DNA from: Lunularia cruciata
Lineage: Eukaryota; Streptophyta; Marchantiopsida; Lunulariales; Lunulariaceae
NCBI GenBank assembly: GCA_948567375.1
Contig: OX419755.1
Coordinates: forward strand, 33,485,001 to 33,549,000
Direction of reading: 5' to 3'
Length of the DNA: 64,000 nucleotides
Below are positions 29,238 to 42,100 of this stretch, piece by piece. The position numbers were made by a program, and so were the translations under genes. The notes beneath the pieces were generated by a model. The model made no database searches. It was not told where the DNA came from and was given only the letters and a program-made list of their open reading frames with translations. Positions within the stretch are counted from its first letter, which is position 1. Every line of letters starts with the position of its first letter.

Positions 29238-31956
29238 AGTGACAACCTAGCAAGTATCACTTTTGTGGTAATAAGTAAGTAATAATTTTTTCCCACATAG
29301 ATGCAAGTCATGAATGGTCAAATAAAAAGAAAAATTCTTCTTGGTTGCATCTTGGGTTGAAACCACACCCAAAAGAGAGTAACAAGCACTAGATTGCAAA
29401 CTTGTCACCAATTAACAACACCCATAATCACAATTCTTCAAATCCTTTCCAAATTGATATTGATTATGATGATTCAGTTCTCCCAAAGTAGGCTACTTCA
29501 CCTTGGAATTTTGTTCCACCTCTCCATTGAAGGAACAACTTCCTCATTCAAAGTTGCTTTGCATTCCAGCACTATAATCACAAATGCAAAATACTACCAA
29601 CACTATGATTCTTCACCAATTTGTCAAGGCATTGCTTTGATTGCACTCCACTCAAGATCAAACACACATATAGGATTGATACTCAAAATTAAGCTGAGAT
29701 GATGAGCACTAAGTTATAGCACTTTGCCTTACTTGACTTCAAAAATATGAATATTGAACAAAATTACACTACAAATGCTTCCTTTAAATAGGTAGAGCAC
29801 TTTGGCAATTATCTAACTACATATTGCTTCCATTGCTACATTACCAACATGTAGATCCAAAATTCAATTCCACTTCTTCATATTTTCCTCTTCAAATCTC
29901 AATCAATTACTTCCTAATCCAACTTGATGTCTACTTCTGCTTTGGCTTCTATCTCCAATGTAACTACAATCATATCTGGCACTTTGTGTTCCTCTACTAC
30001 TACATCCTCTTTACAATTGTCTTATCTTTAGTTTGAATTGAAATTAAAGTCATAATTTTATTGACTATCTCCTCTTTCTCTTCTCTAACTCCTTCAGATG
30101 ACTCAAGTAACTCACCCAAAGACACTTGTACTCCTACCTCAAATTACTTTACATTTAGTTCCTACCTCCAGATCACTATGAAGTTCATCTAATTATGATC
30201 TAACAACATCTAATCTAAGACTTACATTATCTCCTACCTCTAACATCTTCCTATTTACTCTCTCTCTCTCTCTCTAAGACAAATTAACGTATTATTCATT
30301 TCTACATCCTTCACCGTCCTCTTCCTTGTCCTTGCACTAACAACCTCAACTCATGCAATCTTGCTTCTTCTAGCTCCATTTTTGCTTCTATATTCAACAT
30401 CACCCTTTCCCTCATGGCAACTTATTTTATTGACTCCAATACATTCTTTGGAATTATCTTCTCTCAAGCTCTTTTGACTTCGAACTCAATTTGGGACATC
30501 ATCAATTATTCCTAAAACTCTGCTTTCAAAGCTTCCTTCTCCTCTTTTTAATGAGAAAATTGAGCTTCTACATTCCTCACTAACGTGCACAATTGCTTTT
30601 CTTCTTGATAGCAATTGGCCAACTCATGTTGCCAAGCTTGATCCTTCTCCTAAGCACTAGTTCTTAAACTCTCCAACTCTTGCTCCCTTACAACCACAAT
30701 GGCCTTGTAATGCATGGCTCCCATAAGTATGCCTTTGAATTTTGCCATCAATTACTCAAATGCCATATCCTTCTCCCTCAATGCTTCTTCTTGGCACTTA
30801 ATAATATTGCCTTGCTCCTCAAAACTCCTCTGCAAATCCTTTACCGCTAGTCCCAAACCACTACATCAACCCAAAGTACTTTGGCTTATTCTTTTCCTTG
30901 GATTGACCTCTTCTTCATTTGTAGGACTTCTTCACTCAAATAGTGTACTGCCTACAACTCATTCTTCACCTTTGGATGATCTTGCTTGACTTCCTTCTTT
31001 GTCTTCTGTAACTACTCAAGTAAAGGAAAAACAATATTTGTGAGATAATCTGCCCTATTTTTGTCTTTGGCTTCAATGGGTCTCTCTTCTACTAGTGCCT
31101 TACCCAAATTCTTGATCTTCTTACACTCAATGTCATTTCCTTTGAGCTTTCTTTCTCTTCCATGACTCAACTTGGTCATACTACTATAGCCTGCAAACTT
31201 TGCTACATTCTTACTCCCCTTAGAAATACCAATATTGGCTCCTCTTGCTCCTTAGGAATATCTTCTTCTGGTAGTTCTAAGTATTGGCCATTTCTTCTCC
31301 ATATGATCAATTTTTGCACAGAACCCCTGTTCTTCTTCTTCAACAACCTCTTCACCCGGTTGTTGTACTTTGAGCTTGCCTTCACTTCCACTACTTGATT
31401 CTTCACTCTGCAAGGTGAGATCATCTTCTTCCTCTAAGTCCTCACACTTGGACTCTACTTTGCCTTTCAACTATGCCTCAAACAATAGGTTTGGTACCTC
31501 GGGTTCAATTGCCTAGTCTTTTGCAACTAAATTGGTAAAACCACCTCCTTGGGTCTACTTCACTTCCTCGACCTCAACCATGGAATGGGTATAGATATCT
31601 TCTTCTCCTGGCTGGCTCTAGCATAATGAGCATCTTCTTCTCAAATTAGCCTTATGTGAATCTGCTCATCGATTATCTGCATCTTGATGAAGATCTAGAT
31701 GGAAGTGATACACCATCCTCTCCTTCTCCTCCGCATTAAGAAGATTCAATCTCAAATAAAATTGCACTATGAATGGTACAAAGTAATGTAGGGGTGTTTG
31801 CCTCCTCCAATTTCCAATCATCTACTTCATTTGTAGGTGAAAACACCTTGCCCAATTCACCCTTCCTCTTGTGAACAACTTATGGAAGAACATTGCATAA
31901 TGTTTTATTACATAGGTGGTATGCTCAAGCTTTAACATTACCATTAGAGCTCCAAT
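29238..31956 (-). mobile_element. LTR-A copy A6, 5' LTR lacking its first ~0.9 kb
   Basis: Ends on the minus strand at 29238 (GGTTGTCACT, mutated CA) before a primer binding site. It starts within the ORF at ~31956, where LTR-C sequence begins at a shared GAACTC. It contains the conserved tail (29238-29950), coiled-coil remnants (30000-31450) and the N-W-A-x-C-F and F-H-L-D-L blocks near 31690-31860, all heavily interrupted. Mirror partner of A5. Confidence 0.72.
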
Positions 31957-32236
31957 GAACTCAAAGGCTCAACATCAAAGAAGTGAGCTCTTTGGAGTTG
32001 CACTTTGAAAGTATACCCCCTAAACTCAACTTGGATCTCTAGCTCTAAGCATACCATTGATGGCCTATCTAATACTACAAATAGTGCAAGTGACAATGGG
32101 TCCCACGGTATGATTAGTAGCCCTACCACAAAATTTGGCCACCATTAAGTAGTCTTTGAGCATCTACTAAAATAAACCATTAAGACTATCATTCCAATGT
32201 CCAAGTAAACTAGCTTTGGTATAACAAATATGATGA
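31957..32236 (-). mobile_element. LTR-C fragment
   Basis: Aligns with 18864-19150 over ~280 bp in the same orientation, including the CATCA-AGAAGTGAGCTCTTTGG and GTATACCCCCT segments. No element C coding sequence is adjacent. Confidence 0.65.
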
Positions 32237-32830
32237 TCCTTTCTTGAAGTTCTGTGCTTTTGCAATTGCATGAGTATTGATGGATCTTCATAATTGGAGT
32301 TATTATAAAGATTGTATATGTTGTGTGTTTGATCCTTTGTATCTTTCTTGAATCAACTTTTTGAAGCAATATTCTGATGGCATCTTTGAAGTTTTTGTTG
32401 TTAAGAATAATAAGAAAATGCTTATATTAAGATAATACCATTAGAAAAAATCATTCTTTTATGAAGAAATATTCCTTTGAGAAGGAAATTGCATGTTACT
32501 TTGGAGTATGAAATAATAAATTTTAGAGGAAAGGAATTAAATCTTTCATGTGAAATATCACATTGAGGTGTTAGAATTAATTAATATTGTATGGTTGTGA
32601 GTTTATTTTGTTTTTTTTTGTTTTTTTTTGTGAAATTGCTTCTTTGAATTGATTTTGGCACAAGAAGTTAAAAAATAATTAATTAATTAAAATTTAGATT
32701 TCATATAAAGAAGTATCTATTGAAATTTCTTTTGTATCTCTTCAATCCTCAATTATACTCTTGCGAGATTGACCTATTACTTACTAAAGTGCTATTTTAT
32801 CATTATTGAGTTATTACTCCTTTTACTTTA
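32237..32830 (+). mobile_element. Old LTR-A-like tail fragment
   Basis: Contains GTGTGTTTGATCCTTTGTAT at ~32320 and TTACTTACTAAAGTGCTATT at ~32785, weak matches to the conserved LTR-A tail in order and spacing. Includes two T-rich runs at 32613-32631. Probably an old diverged copy. Confidence 0.35.
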
Positions 32831-35229
32831 GAAACTTCCACCTAAAAAAACAAGTGTAAAAGCATCTCAAGCCATGTCTAGCTACACCAAGAGCATTAAA
32901 GAAGATTAATAGTTATGTTACACCAAGATGATCCAAGATAAGGAGAATATGTGCTTTTTCCAATTAAACCAAAAAATAGTAGAATCATGTAGAAAAAATA
33001 CTTGAAGAAAACAAAGTATATATATGATACTTAACCATAATTAGGCTGAATTAATAGGAAGAAATAATTTCCTTGTAATTTTGTTGGTAGTTTAACTTGA
33101 ACTCTTTCTTTAGTTTACCATACTTATATTTAAAATGATTATAGAATCCATTAGTGTCTTGTGATCTAATTGACAACAAAGTCCATTTAGAACAATATGG
33201 AATTTTCTAAGTTTCTATTCCAACTTATGGCATAAATTTAGAATTTCCTATTGATGGTATTTTCTCTTCATATCCTATAGGTGGACTATTTCTTACAATA
33301 GCTTATGGTTGATATATGTGATCATAGATTTACCTACAAATAATGTTGCTGAATTGTTGTAGCACTTAATATGTGCACTTAGTTGTTTATAATCATGTGA
33401 AAAATAATTTCTCTTGATAAATTTTCCTCCTTGAGGCAAAAGCACTTAAACCTAGATCATCAAACTCAAATTTTAGTACTTCTTCAATAACAAAGTTAAA
33501 AAGCATCAAAATCAACTACATAAGGTAACTTTAGAATGTATAGTATTTTGGATTGGGCTAGTTAGTACAAAGCTCTATAGTTGTAAAAAGGCATCTTTGT
33601 CCTAAATATTGCATTAGTTTTTGATATCCTTGTTTAAAATATAAGTGAGAAATATTGTAACATGCATAATAATGTACAAACATTAATACATCTTGCAAAT
33701 TCATTAAATCCTAAAATATAATAATATCCACAAGATTGGCTAATTTATGATAGCCTTTATATATTGCTCCATCTTCATACCTTTAGCTTAACCTTATAAT
33801 CCAAGAAGATAACCTCTTCTTTCTAAACTCATATATTTATTTTTTACAAAAGAACTTACACTTCCATGAGCAATGCAACAATTTGCTAATATGAGCATTA
33901 TGCTCTCTTTCTATCTTGCTATAGATGATAATATCATCTACAAATATCAAAATATATTTATTCAATAATCCATCAAGTACCTTATGCAATTTTTCCATGA
34001 ACAAAGCATTGGTATTTGTGAGGCCACAGCAAAGGCTATATATTCAAAGTATGCATACCTTGTACAAAAGGCTATCTTGGACTTATCTCTTGATGAGATG
34101 GATATTTTCCAATATTCATTGTATATGAAGAATATAATAATATAACAAAGAATTTAGCTCTACATAATTTATCTTCTAGATCATCAATTAAAGACAAGTG
34201 TAATCGTTATTCATTTTTTGTTTATTCATTCTATAGTAGTGATTTCCTTTTTTCAAAATACTTGGTTTGGTTTGTTTTATATTCTTTTCTTAAGCTTATA
34301 CTAAGTTATAAGCTTGCCTAGACTAAAGAGTGGTTTTATATTTCTCACCTTTGGAGTGAAATGCAACCACACTAGTAAGAAGAATGAGCATGAAGTAGGA
34401 AGTGCACACAAAAGAAATGAACCTAAGGAAGGTAAATTAGAGGAAGGTTCATGCCAAAGGAATACAAGATTAAAGATCTTCACTACCGCCAACCTTTGGC
34501 TCAAAGATCGTTGCCTTCTTTGGCCCCAAAGGAAGTACAGTGGTTTAAATGCACCACCACTTGGAAAAATAACTACCATCAAGAACCATTGTCATAAGCC
34601 AAAGCATTTACATGCGCAAATTGAGATTGCACAAACATGACTTAGTAATTGCATATGGATGTCAAACAAATCAAGGCTATAAAATCAAGGCTTAAGTTAG
34701 AAATCCTTCACATTCCATAGATCAACTTAAGTTACAAGGTAAGATCAATTGAGAATTTCTTCTACCTTTTGCATAAAATTTTCATAAGCCTTTGCAATAA
34801 AACTTCCATCTTACTTCATCCAAAAGAGAGAGATAATATGATGAGGGGAGAAAAAATAGTGAGAGCACCAAGGCAACACATGTGCATACATTCTTGAGAT
34901 AATCCTTGGACTACCATTAGAGAATAAATAAGCCTTGTCTTGTAGGTTAGAAGTAATCACTAGCAAGAAATTGAGCTCCTTGCTATGTAATTGAGAATTG
35001 AGTCATTCAAGGATGATTCAAGAAATTAAAGAGAAAAGAGATCCAATATTGGTAATTTGAGAGGAGAGATGTATTGCAAAGCTAAAAGCAACAAAGGTAT
35101 ATATCTTCCAACTACAAGAGAGCATACATCCAATAAAAAAGGATCAAATTTTGTGATATATTCAATGGGCCAGGCTTTGAGCTAATATAGTAGATTTTGC
35201 CAATTTATCAAGATTCCTACTCATATGGA
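32831..35229 (-). mobile_element. Decayed gypsy pol remnant with RT core near 33700-34040
   Basis: AT-rich sequence. On the minus strand from ~34040 to 33840 one frame reads M-E-K-L-H-K-V-L-D-G-L-L-N-K-Y-I-L, then IFVDDIIIYSK, the Ty3/gypsy RT catalytic region with both Asp codons kept. It continues to degraded C-K-F-F-C-K-K and F-R-K-K-R blocks near 33830. Remaining parts (32831-33650, 34150-35229) show no readable domain. The + frame 34314-34640 has no recognisable content. Confidence 0.6.
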
Positions 35230-35656
35230 TATGACAACCCGGCAAATATCACTTTGCAGTAATTGAGTAAGTAAAGTTTGTTCACGCAAAGATACTGATC
35301 AGAATTGGTCACTTACAAAGTCAAATGTCACAAATCTCAACTCATCTTGGGTATGTTTTTAATCTCTTAGGTAGAAACCACACCCAAAAGAGAGTAACAA
35401 GCAATGACTTGCAGTCTTGTCACACAAAAATGTCACACTTAATCACAACTCAATCAAATCTTTCCAAACAATCTTGATTGTGATGATTCAATCTCTCCCA
35501 AAAATAACACTTCACTACAAAACGACTTTGCCTCAGAATTGTGTTCCACCCTTCCACTGAAGGCACAACTTCCTCAACCAAAATTTCTTTACGTCAACAC
35601 TACAATGCACTCACAACTGCAAAATACTACCAACACTACAATTCTTCTTAGATTTG

Positions 35657-35661
35657 TCAAG
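35657..35661. repeat. Target site duplication of A7 (left)
   Basis: TCAAG, identical to 38765-38769. Joining the flanks restores the conserved LTR-A tail sequence GATTTGTCAAGGCATTGC of A8. Confidence 0.88.
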
Positions 35662-36051
35662 TGTGGTACCCACATTTTTTGTTTTTTTTATATTTGGAAG
35701 AAGAAGTGGATAAAGAAGTCAAATTGTGCTTGTATGGCCGAAGAAGGCAAAGAAAAGTGTCCCGAGGATGAAACCCGAGGTAACGTGGCTTCGGGTCATA
35801 AGGTGAATTACTCAGAATTGCCCTATCATCATACAACCCAAAGTAAGGAGTCTTCGTATCAGAGGTGCTCAATCCAAGGCGCGGATAATGTAACAACTTT
35901 CCTTTGGGGCAAGACATTCAAGAAGGGACCGTTCAAAAAATGGCGGTCATACGCGTGAAGGACACTTGATAGTGATAGGAGCATGTAGGAGGTATGATTT
36001 CTCAATAGAAATTCTTGGTAGAATTGAAGAAAGATGAAGAAGGCGCGACTC

Positions 36052-36059
36052 TATAAAAA
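36052..36059 (+). promoter_or_regulatory. TATA box of LTR A7
   Basis: TATAAAAA, 390 bp from the LTR start, in the same position as in A2. The conserved ATG of the LTR ORF follows at 36079, only ~20 bases downstream. Transcription from this box would start at or just past that ATG, so the true start codon may be further in. Confidence 0.5.
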
Positions 36060-36078
36060 TTGGGCTGAAGACAAAGCA

Positions 36079-37780
36079 ATGACAAGCAATTTTCCCTCAC
36101 CATTAAGAAGTCGTCCTGTAGGAGATCATAGGAAGGGAAGTAGAGTTGAAGACACGTTGGTGTGTAGAGAAGAATTTGAGAGAGCTAATCCGGGAATCAT
36201 TGGAAGAATAGTCTATAGCCCAGAGTGGAAGAGAGAAAGATGGGAGGAGGGAAGAAGAATTATGAATTTGCAATGAGAAATCTTGCAATTCGGAGGTTAG
36301 ATGTGATTGCAAGAATTGAAGTCTTGAGCAGGCTTTGGATCACATTCTTGGCATGGAATTGGAATGTTAGCTTTCCAGGGTTCATGACTGAGATCATTGA
36401 GAGTAGATGTCTTGATGGCCCCAAGGAAGAAGGGAAGAGAGGTAATCAAGCTTGCTGGACAGAGTCGGATTGGAGGTTAGTAATCAAAAGAGAATCAGGC
36501 ATGGAGCATGGTGCCATGTTCTTGGGGAAGGGTGAAGTAGCGGGAGAAACCCAAGAGGTGAGAGATGCTTTCTCTTCAAAGCGCACAAAGAATGGTTACA
36601 AAAAAGAGAGCTACAAGGATTGTGTCAAGAGAGAGATCGTGAGTGCTCTAATGTCAATCTTAAAGCCGAAGAGAATGACTTATGTGATGAAGCACCAATT
36701 GGTGTTCTTCCATAAGATGTTTGCAGGAGAGCTGATTAATTGGGCAAAGTGTTTTCATCCAACTGCACAAGATAGATGGTATGGAATTTGCATGATAAGT
36801 TGCCTCCACTTTACATTGTGCCATTTGCAACTCATTTCTATCTAGGGCTGAACTTGCTCAATGCGGCGGAGTGCAATAGGATGGTGTCGCATTTCCATCC
36901 CAACTTAAGAAGAGATGTTGACACGGAGGAGCAGCAATACACTCTTCAGATTAGGAGCAACAATGAGTACTACGTGCAGACGGGGAAGAGTGTGCAGTTT
37001 GATGTGAGTACTCCAAAGTTGAAGAAGAGGAGTCGACAAGGAGAAGGAGAAGACGTCAAGAAAGTAAGACCTTGGAAGGCTAGAAGAGTAAACCCGAGGA
37101 ACGGAATGGTGGTAATCGTGTTGTTGGAGGAAGAATCGAAAGGTGAAGCCGAGTGCAAGTCCAAAGACTTGGAAAGAGATGAAGAACCTGAGTTCACATT
37201 GCAGAGTGGAGACACAAGTAGTGATAGCAACGATGGAGGGGAGATGACATTGGTACTCAAGGAAGAGAAAACCAAGATGGAGAAAGAGGAGAAAGGTAAA
37301 TCAAAATTGGAAGACAAAGTGCTAGAGCAGGAGGAGAAGAAATTTACCATTCAAAGAGGAGTTTGTTCCAAGCAAAAGGCAAAGTGTGGAGCGGGGCCGA
37401 GTAAGGTAAGAAAAGAGGAGGATGAAATTTTGAGAAGCAAAGCATCCATTCCTATAAGGCAACTACGTCTTAGAAGGCAAGTGTCAAGTGAAGAAGAGGT
37501 GAAGAAGGAGATCACTTTGCAAGTTGAGGTAACTCCGAGTGAAGGAGTGGAGTACTTGCGGGAGGTTGTGTGCCCATTATTAGTAAAGTTAGAGCAAAAG
37601 AAGAAGGAGATGCAGTCAAAGTGTCCAAAGGTGAAGACTGTGTTGCAAGTGTTAGCAAGATTAGAAGAAGAGAACTTGGAGTTGAAGAAGAGTATAATCC
37701 AAGGTGAGGAGGAAAGGGAAGTACTACGAGTAGATGCAATAGTAAAAAATCAAGTGATTGAGAACTTGAGGAGACATTAG
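36079..37780 (+). pseudogene. LTR-internal ORF of A7, best-preserved N-terminal two thirds
   Basis: Conserved start M-T-S-N-F-P-S-P-L-R-S-R at 36079. Two frameshifts (near 36230-36270 and 36780) divide it into three open frames, the last 334 codons long (36776-37780). Blocks in order: AIRRLDVIARIEVLSRL, FLAWNWNVSFPGF, SDWRLVIKRE, RTKNGYKKESYKDCVKREIV, QLVFFHKMFAGELINWAKCF, PFATHFYLGLNLL, FHPNLRRDVDTEEQQY. Then come an acidic and basic linker and the first part of the coiled coil (VEYLREVVCPLLVKLEQKKK). It ends prematurely where the deletion joins out of frame. It is the same protein as in A4, with roughly half the N-terminal residues shared in the blocks I compared. Confidence 0.75.
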
Positions 37781-38764
37781 AGAAGAGTGGATCAGGAGAT
37801 AAGGAGTTAAAAAGATTACCCACTAGGGGAATTTCAGATCAGGAAAGAGAATTGTTAGATTTGGCAGAGGAATTAGGCGTTGTGAAACCCGAGGGTAGAG
37901 TAATAGGGAGTGAAGTTACTTCGGGATCGGGTTTGAAAGCCAAAGAAGAAGTAGACATCGGATTGGATTAGTAACAGAATTGAGATTTGAAGAGGCAGAT
38001 ATGAAGAGGTGCATTGTCATTTCAGATCTACAGGTTTGTAGATTTGTTAGGAAACGGTATTTTTGTTAGAATTGTCGATTGCTTTACTATTTAAGAGTGG
38101 CATTCATAGGAAATTTTGTTAAGTGCTCATTATTTTTTAGAATAGATAAAGCAAAGTGTTGTGAAGCAATACTCGTCGCTTGAGCTTGATTCAGAGTATC
38201 AATATTGTGTTTGTGTTTGTGAGTGTGTAGAGAAATTCAAAGTGCAACTTAGTGTGCTTGTTGGATGTTGGATTCCGCAACCTTGATCTTCATTTTTTGT
38301 GTTTGATCCTGAGTGAAGTGCAATTGAAGCAATGCCTTGATAGATTTGAGAGGAATTGTAGTGTTGGTAGTATTTTGCATTTGTGAGTGCAGTGCAAAGT
38401 TGATGTGAAGCAATTTGATTGAGGAAGTTGTGCCTTTAGTGGAGGGGTAGAACACAATTCTGAGGTGAATCATTTTCATAGTGAAGTGTTGTTTTTGGGA
38501 GAGCCTGAATCATCACAATCAAGATTGTTTGGAAAGAATTGAAGGAGTTGTGATTAAGAAGTGTTAATTTGTGACAAGACTAAGAATCAGTGCTTGTTAC
38601 TCTCTTTTGGGTGTGGTTTCTACCTAAGAGACTAAAGATGAACTCAAGAAGAACTACATTGTTATTGTTTGACTTTGTATTTGACCAATTTTGAATTGTA
38701 TCTCTGTGGGAATGAACTTTACTTACCTGATTACCACAAAAGTGATATTTGCCGGGTTGTCACA

Positions 38765-38769
38765 TCAAG
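38765..38769. repeat. Target site duplication of A7 (right)
   Basis: TCAAG, partner of 35657-35661. Confidence 0.88.
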
Positions 38770-41700
38770 GCATTGCTCTGATTGCAGTTCACTCAAGATC
38801 AAACACACAAAATGAAGATCAAGGCTGCGGAATCTAACATCCAACACATAGAGTGACTTGCACTTCAGAATTCTTTGAACACTCACAAACACAAACACAG
38901 AGTTGAGACCCAAAACTTCACTTTATTTATTCTCAGAATTATGAGCACTGCACAACAACATATTGTGAATGCTTCCTTTAAAAAGACAAATTCTTCAACA
39001 ATTATCTAACTAATATACCATTTCCTAACTACCTCTAACAACCTATAGATCCAAAATGACAATGCACCCCTTTATATCTACCCTTCATTATCTTGAGTCT
39101 GTTACTACTTTGATCTAATATCAACCTCTTCTTTGGCTTCTATACCTGAAGTAACCTCACATACTACTCTATCCTTGGGTTTACCAACTACTCGTTCTTC
39201 TACCAATTCTAACACCTCTTCACTCTGATTTGCAATTCCCATAATGGACAATCTACCTACATCTTCTTCTTGCAACCCACTCCTCTCTAACATCTCCAAT
39301 GTTAACTCCAAAGACATTTGTACTCCTACTTCCTCTACTTTGGACTTCACTCTAACATCCTTCCAATAGTTATCTACTTCTAACTTAACTAAATCTAATC
39401 CAATCGTGATATTGTCTTCCACTTCCAATATCTTCCTATCTACATAAGTTTTGAGATTAATTAGTAAAGCATTCAAATCCTTACCCTTTGTATTTCTTTG
39501 CCTCATCTCCTACACTAATAATCTAAACTTGTGCAACCTTGTTTCTTCAATTCTTATATTGGCTTCAGTACTCAACATTGCATTCATCTTCACTACTATC
39601 TCCTTCAATGGCTCAAGCCTCACCCTTCTCTCATGTTCTCAATCTGCCTGCCATTCTTCTTGGTACATTGCCAGTTTTGCCTCAAACTTGGCCTTCACAT
39701 TCTCCTTCTCCTTCTCTTTCTCACTATCTTCTCTTCTAGATTATGAAGTAGCTCCCGTAATCTTTCTTTTTCTCTATACCACATTGTTAACTCTTTTTGC
39801 CAGAGTTGCTTCTTCTCTTCTGCACTCTACATCACTCTATCAAGTTCTTGCTCCTTCTCTACTACCCTTGCCATAGCATGGATGATTTCTAATCAAGAAT
39901 CAACAAATTGTTGCTTCAAGATTTCATACTCAACTATTTGTCTTTCCCTAACTATGACATTTTGCTCTATTATTTTATCTTTACCTCCCACTTCTCTCTT
40001 AAAATTTTCAATCAACTAATTTTGTACTACTACATCTACTCAAATATCTCCCTTTGCTCCTCTCCTTGTGTTATACTCTCCTTCAACTCCAAGTTTTATT
40101 CTTCTAACCGTGCCAGCACCTGCAACATAGTTTTTACTTCAGGATACTCAAACTACATTTCTTTCTTCTTCTCCTCCAGCTTTAGCAGCACTAGGAAGAT
40201 AGTCTCTTGCAGATACTCTACCCCTCCAATCTAGTTCCCTTTTGCTTGCAGTATTTTCTCCTTCTTCACCTCTTCTTTGCCTGACACTCTTCTCCTCAAT
40301 CGAAGTCACTTGATTGGAATTGATTTCTTGCTCCCCAAACTCTCAATTCCTATTTCTCTTCTTTGAGTTTGCCCCGCCTCATGCATTGCACTTCTTCTTG
40401 ATCAGATACCTCTCTAAGTGATAACCTTCTTCTCCAATTTCTCTAGAACTTCTTCATCTTCTTTTTGGTTATCTTTGTCTGCCATCTCCAGCTTTCCCTC
40501 TTCTCCCTTTGGTACTGGCTACATCTCCACTCCGTCCTCACTCTCACTGCTTGCTTCACCACTCTACAATGTGAGTTCATGATCCTCTTCTCTCTCTGAG
40601 TCTTTTGACTTGTACTCGGCCTCACCTTTTGATTCTTCCTTTGATGACGCTATTACCACTATGTCCTTCTTTGGGTTCACTTTCCTAGTCTTATGTGGTC
40701 TCATAGCCGCCACTTCTTTGTTGGGTTGACTCCTCTTCTTTGACTTTAGAGTAGTCATTGCCAATCTCACACTGTCTTGTTTGTGTGTAGTACTCATCAT
40801 TGCTTTTAATCTGAAGAATGTACTATTGCTCATCTGCATCAACATCTCTCCTCAAGTTGAGATAGAAGTAAGACACCATCTTGTGTCATTTTGCTACATT
40901 CAAAAGATTCAATCCCAATTAAAAATGAGCTACAAATGGCACAATGTAGTGTGGAGGTGTCTTATCTCATAAATTCCATACCATTTGTCTTGTATGTTGA
41001 TGAAAGCACTTTGCCCAATTAATGGGTTCCCTTACAAACATCTGATAGAAAAAACACCAGTTGCTATTTCATCACATAAGTGGTTTTCTCCGTCATCAAG
41101 AAGGCCATCATTGCTCCTAAAATGCTCCTCCTCATAGAGTCCTTATAACTCTTGACCTTATATCCATTCTTTGTATGTTTTGAAAAAAAGATATCTCTTA
41201 CTTCTTGGGTTTCTTTTGCTACTTGTCCTCTCCTCAAGAATGTGGTTGCCTACTCCTCACCAGCCTCTCTTCTGAGTACTAACCTCCAATCCGACTTTGT
41301 CCATCGAGCCGGATTTCCTCTCTTACCTTCTGCCTTGGGTCCATCCAGACACTTACTCTCTATTATCTTGATCATGAAACTTGGAAAGCTAAGGTTCCAA
41401 TTCCATGCCAAAAAATGTGATCCAAAGCCTACTCAAGACTTTGATCTTGGCAATCACATCTAACCTCCAAATTGCATGATTTCTCATTGCAAATTCCTAG
41501 TTCTTCTTTCCACCTCCCATCTTACTCTCCTCCACTCTAGGTTGGTGATAACTCTTCTGCCTGCTTCCCATACTAACAATCCTGACTTCCTCTTGATGCA
41601 CAAATGCATCCCTTACTGCAATTCTCTTTTCCTTGATCTTCCTTAGAATGACTCCTTAATGGCGATGGGAAGTTACTTGTCATCTCTTTGTCTCAATCCC

Positions 41701-42100
41701 AAATCTTATAGTGGTGCGTCTCCTCAATCTTTCTTCACTTTGAGCTTCTACCAAGAAATCACACCTTCTGCATGCTCCTATCAATGTCAATTTCCCCCGC
41801 TCATAGGCCAGCCATTTTTGTGTGTGGTTCCTTCTTGAATGTCCAACCCCAAAGGAAAGTTGTTACACTTTCCTCACCTCGAGTTAAGCACCCTAATACA
41901 ATGTTTCCTTACTTTGGGTTTAATGTTGACAAGACCAATCCCAATACTCCATTTTCTAACACAAAGTTACTTTACTTCAGGTTACAACCTGAAGACACCA
42001 TTCTTCACCTTTTGATGCCATATAGGTACAATACAACTTTGTCTGTACACTTCTTCAAAAATAGGATGAAAACTTAAAAAACAAAAATATGGGTACCATA

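Larger units (their letters stand above)
35662..38764 (+). mobile_element. LTR-A copy A7, solo LTR with TCAAG TSD
   Basis: Starts TGTGGTACCCACATTTTTTG and ends GCCGGGTTGTCACA, flanked by TCAAG. It is 3103 bp because ~710 bp of the coiled-coil coding part is deleted at 37770 (equivalent to A1 ~983-1692). It is the least decayed copy and so probably the youngest; it sits inside A8 in opposite orientation. Confidence 0.9.
35230..42100 (-). mobile_element. LTR-A copy A8, solo LTR split by A7
   Basis: Ends at 35230 (GGTTGTCATA) and starts at 42100 (TATGGTACCCAT) on the minus strand. Removing A7 and one TCAAG copy leaves 3763 bp, the standard LTR size. Flanks ATGGA (35225-35229) and ATGGC (42101-42105) are a probable TSD with one change. 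No PBS or gag lies beside it, so it is a solo LTR. Its ORF (41690-39108) is badly broken; readable pieces are 40845-40564 and 39506-39105 (coiled coil R-K-I-L-E-V-E-D-N-I-T-I-G-L-D-L-V). Confidence 0.8.

Noticed and set aside
34314-34640. 108-codon + frame in decayed sequence
   Set aside because: No recognisable content and no second copy to test conservation.
35539-35958. 139-codon + frame across the A7 start
   Set aside because: Crosses the TCAAG insertion border at 35661, so it mixes the antisense of the A8 tail with A7 U3; not a gene.
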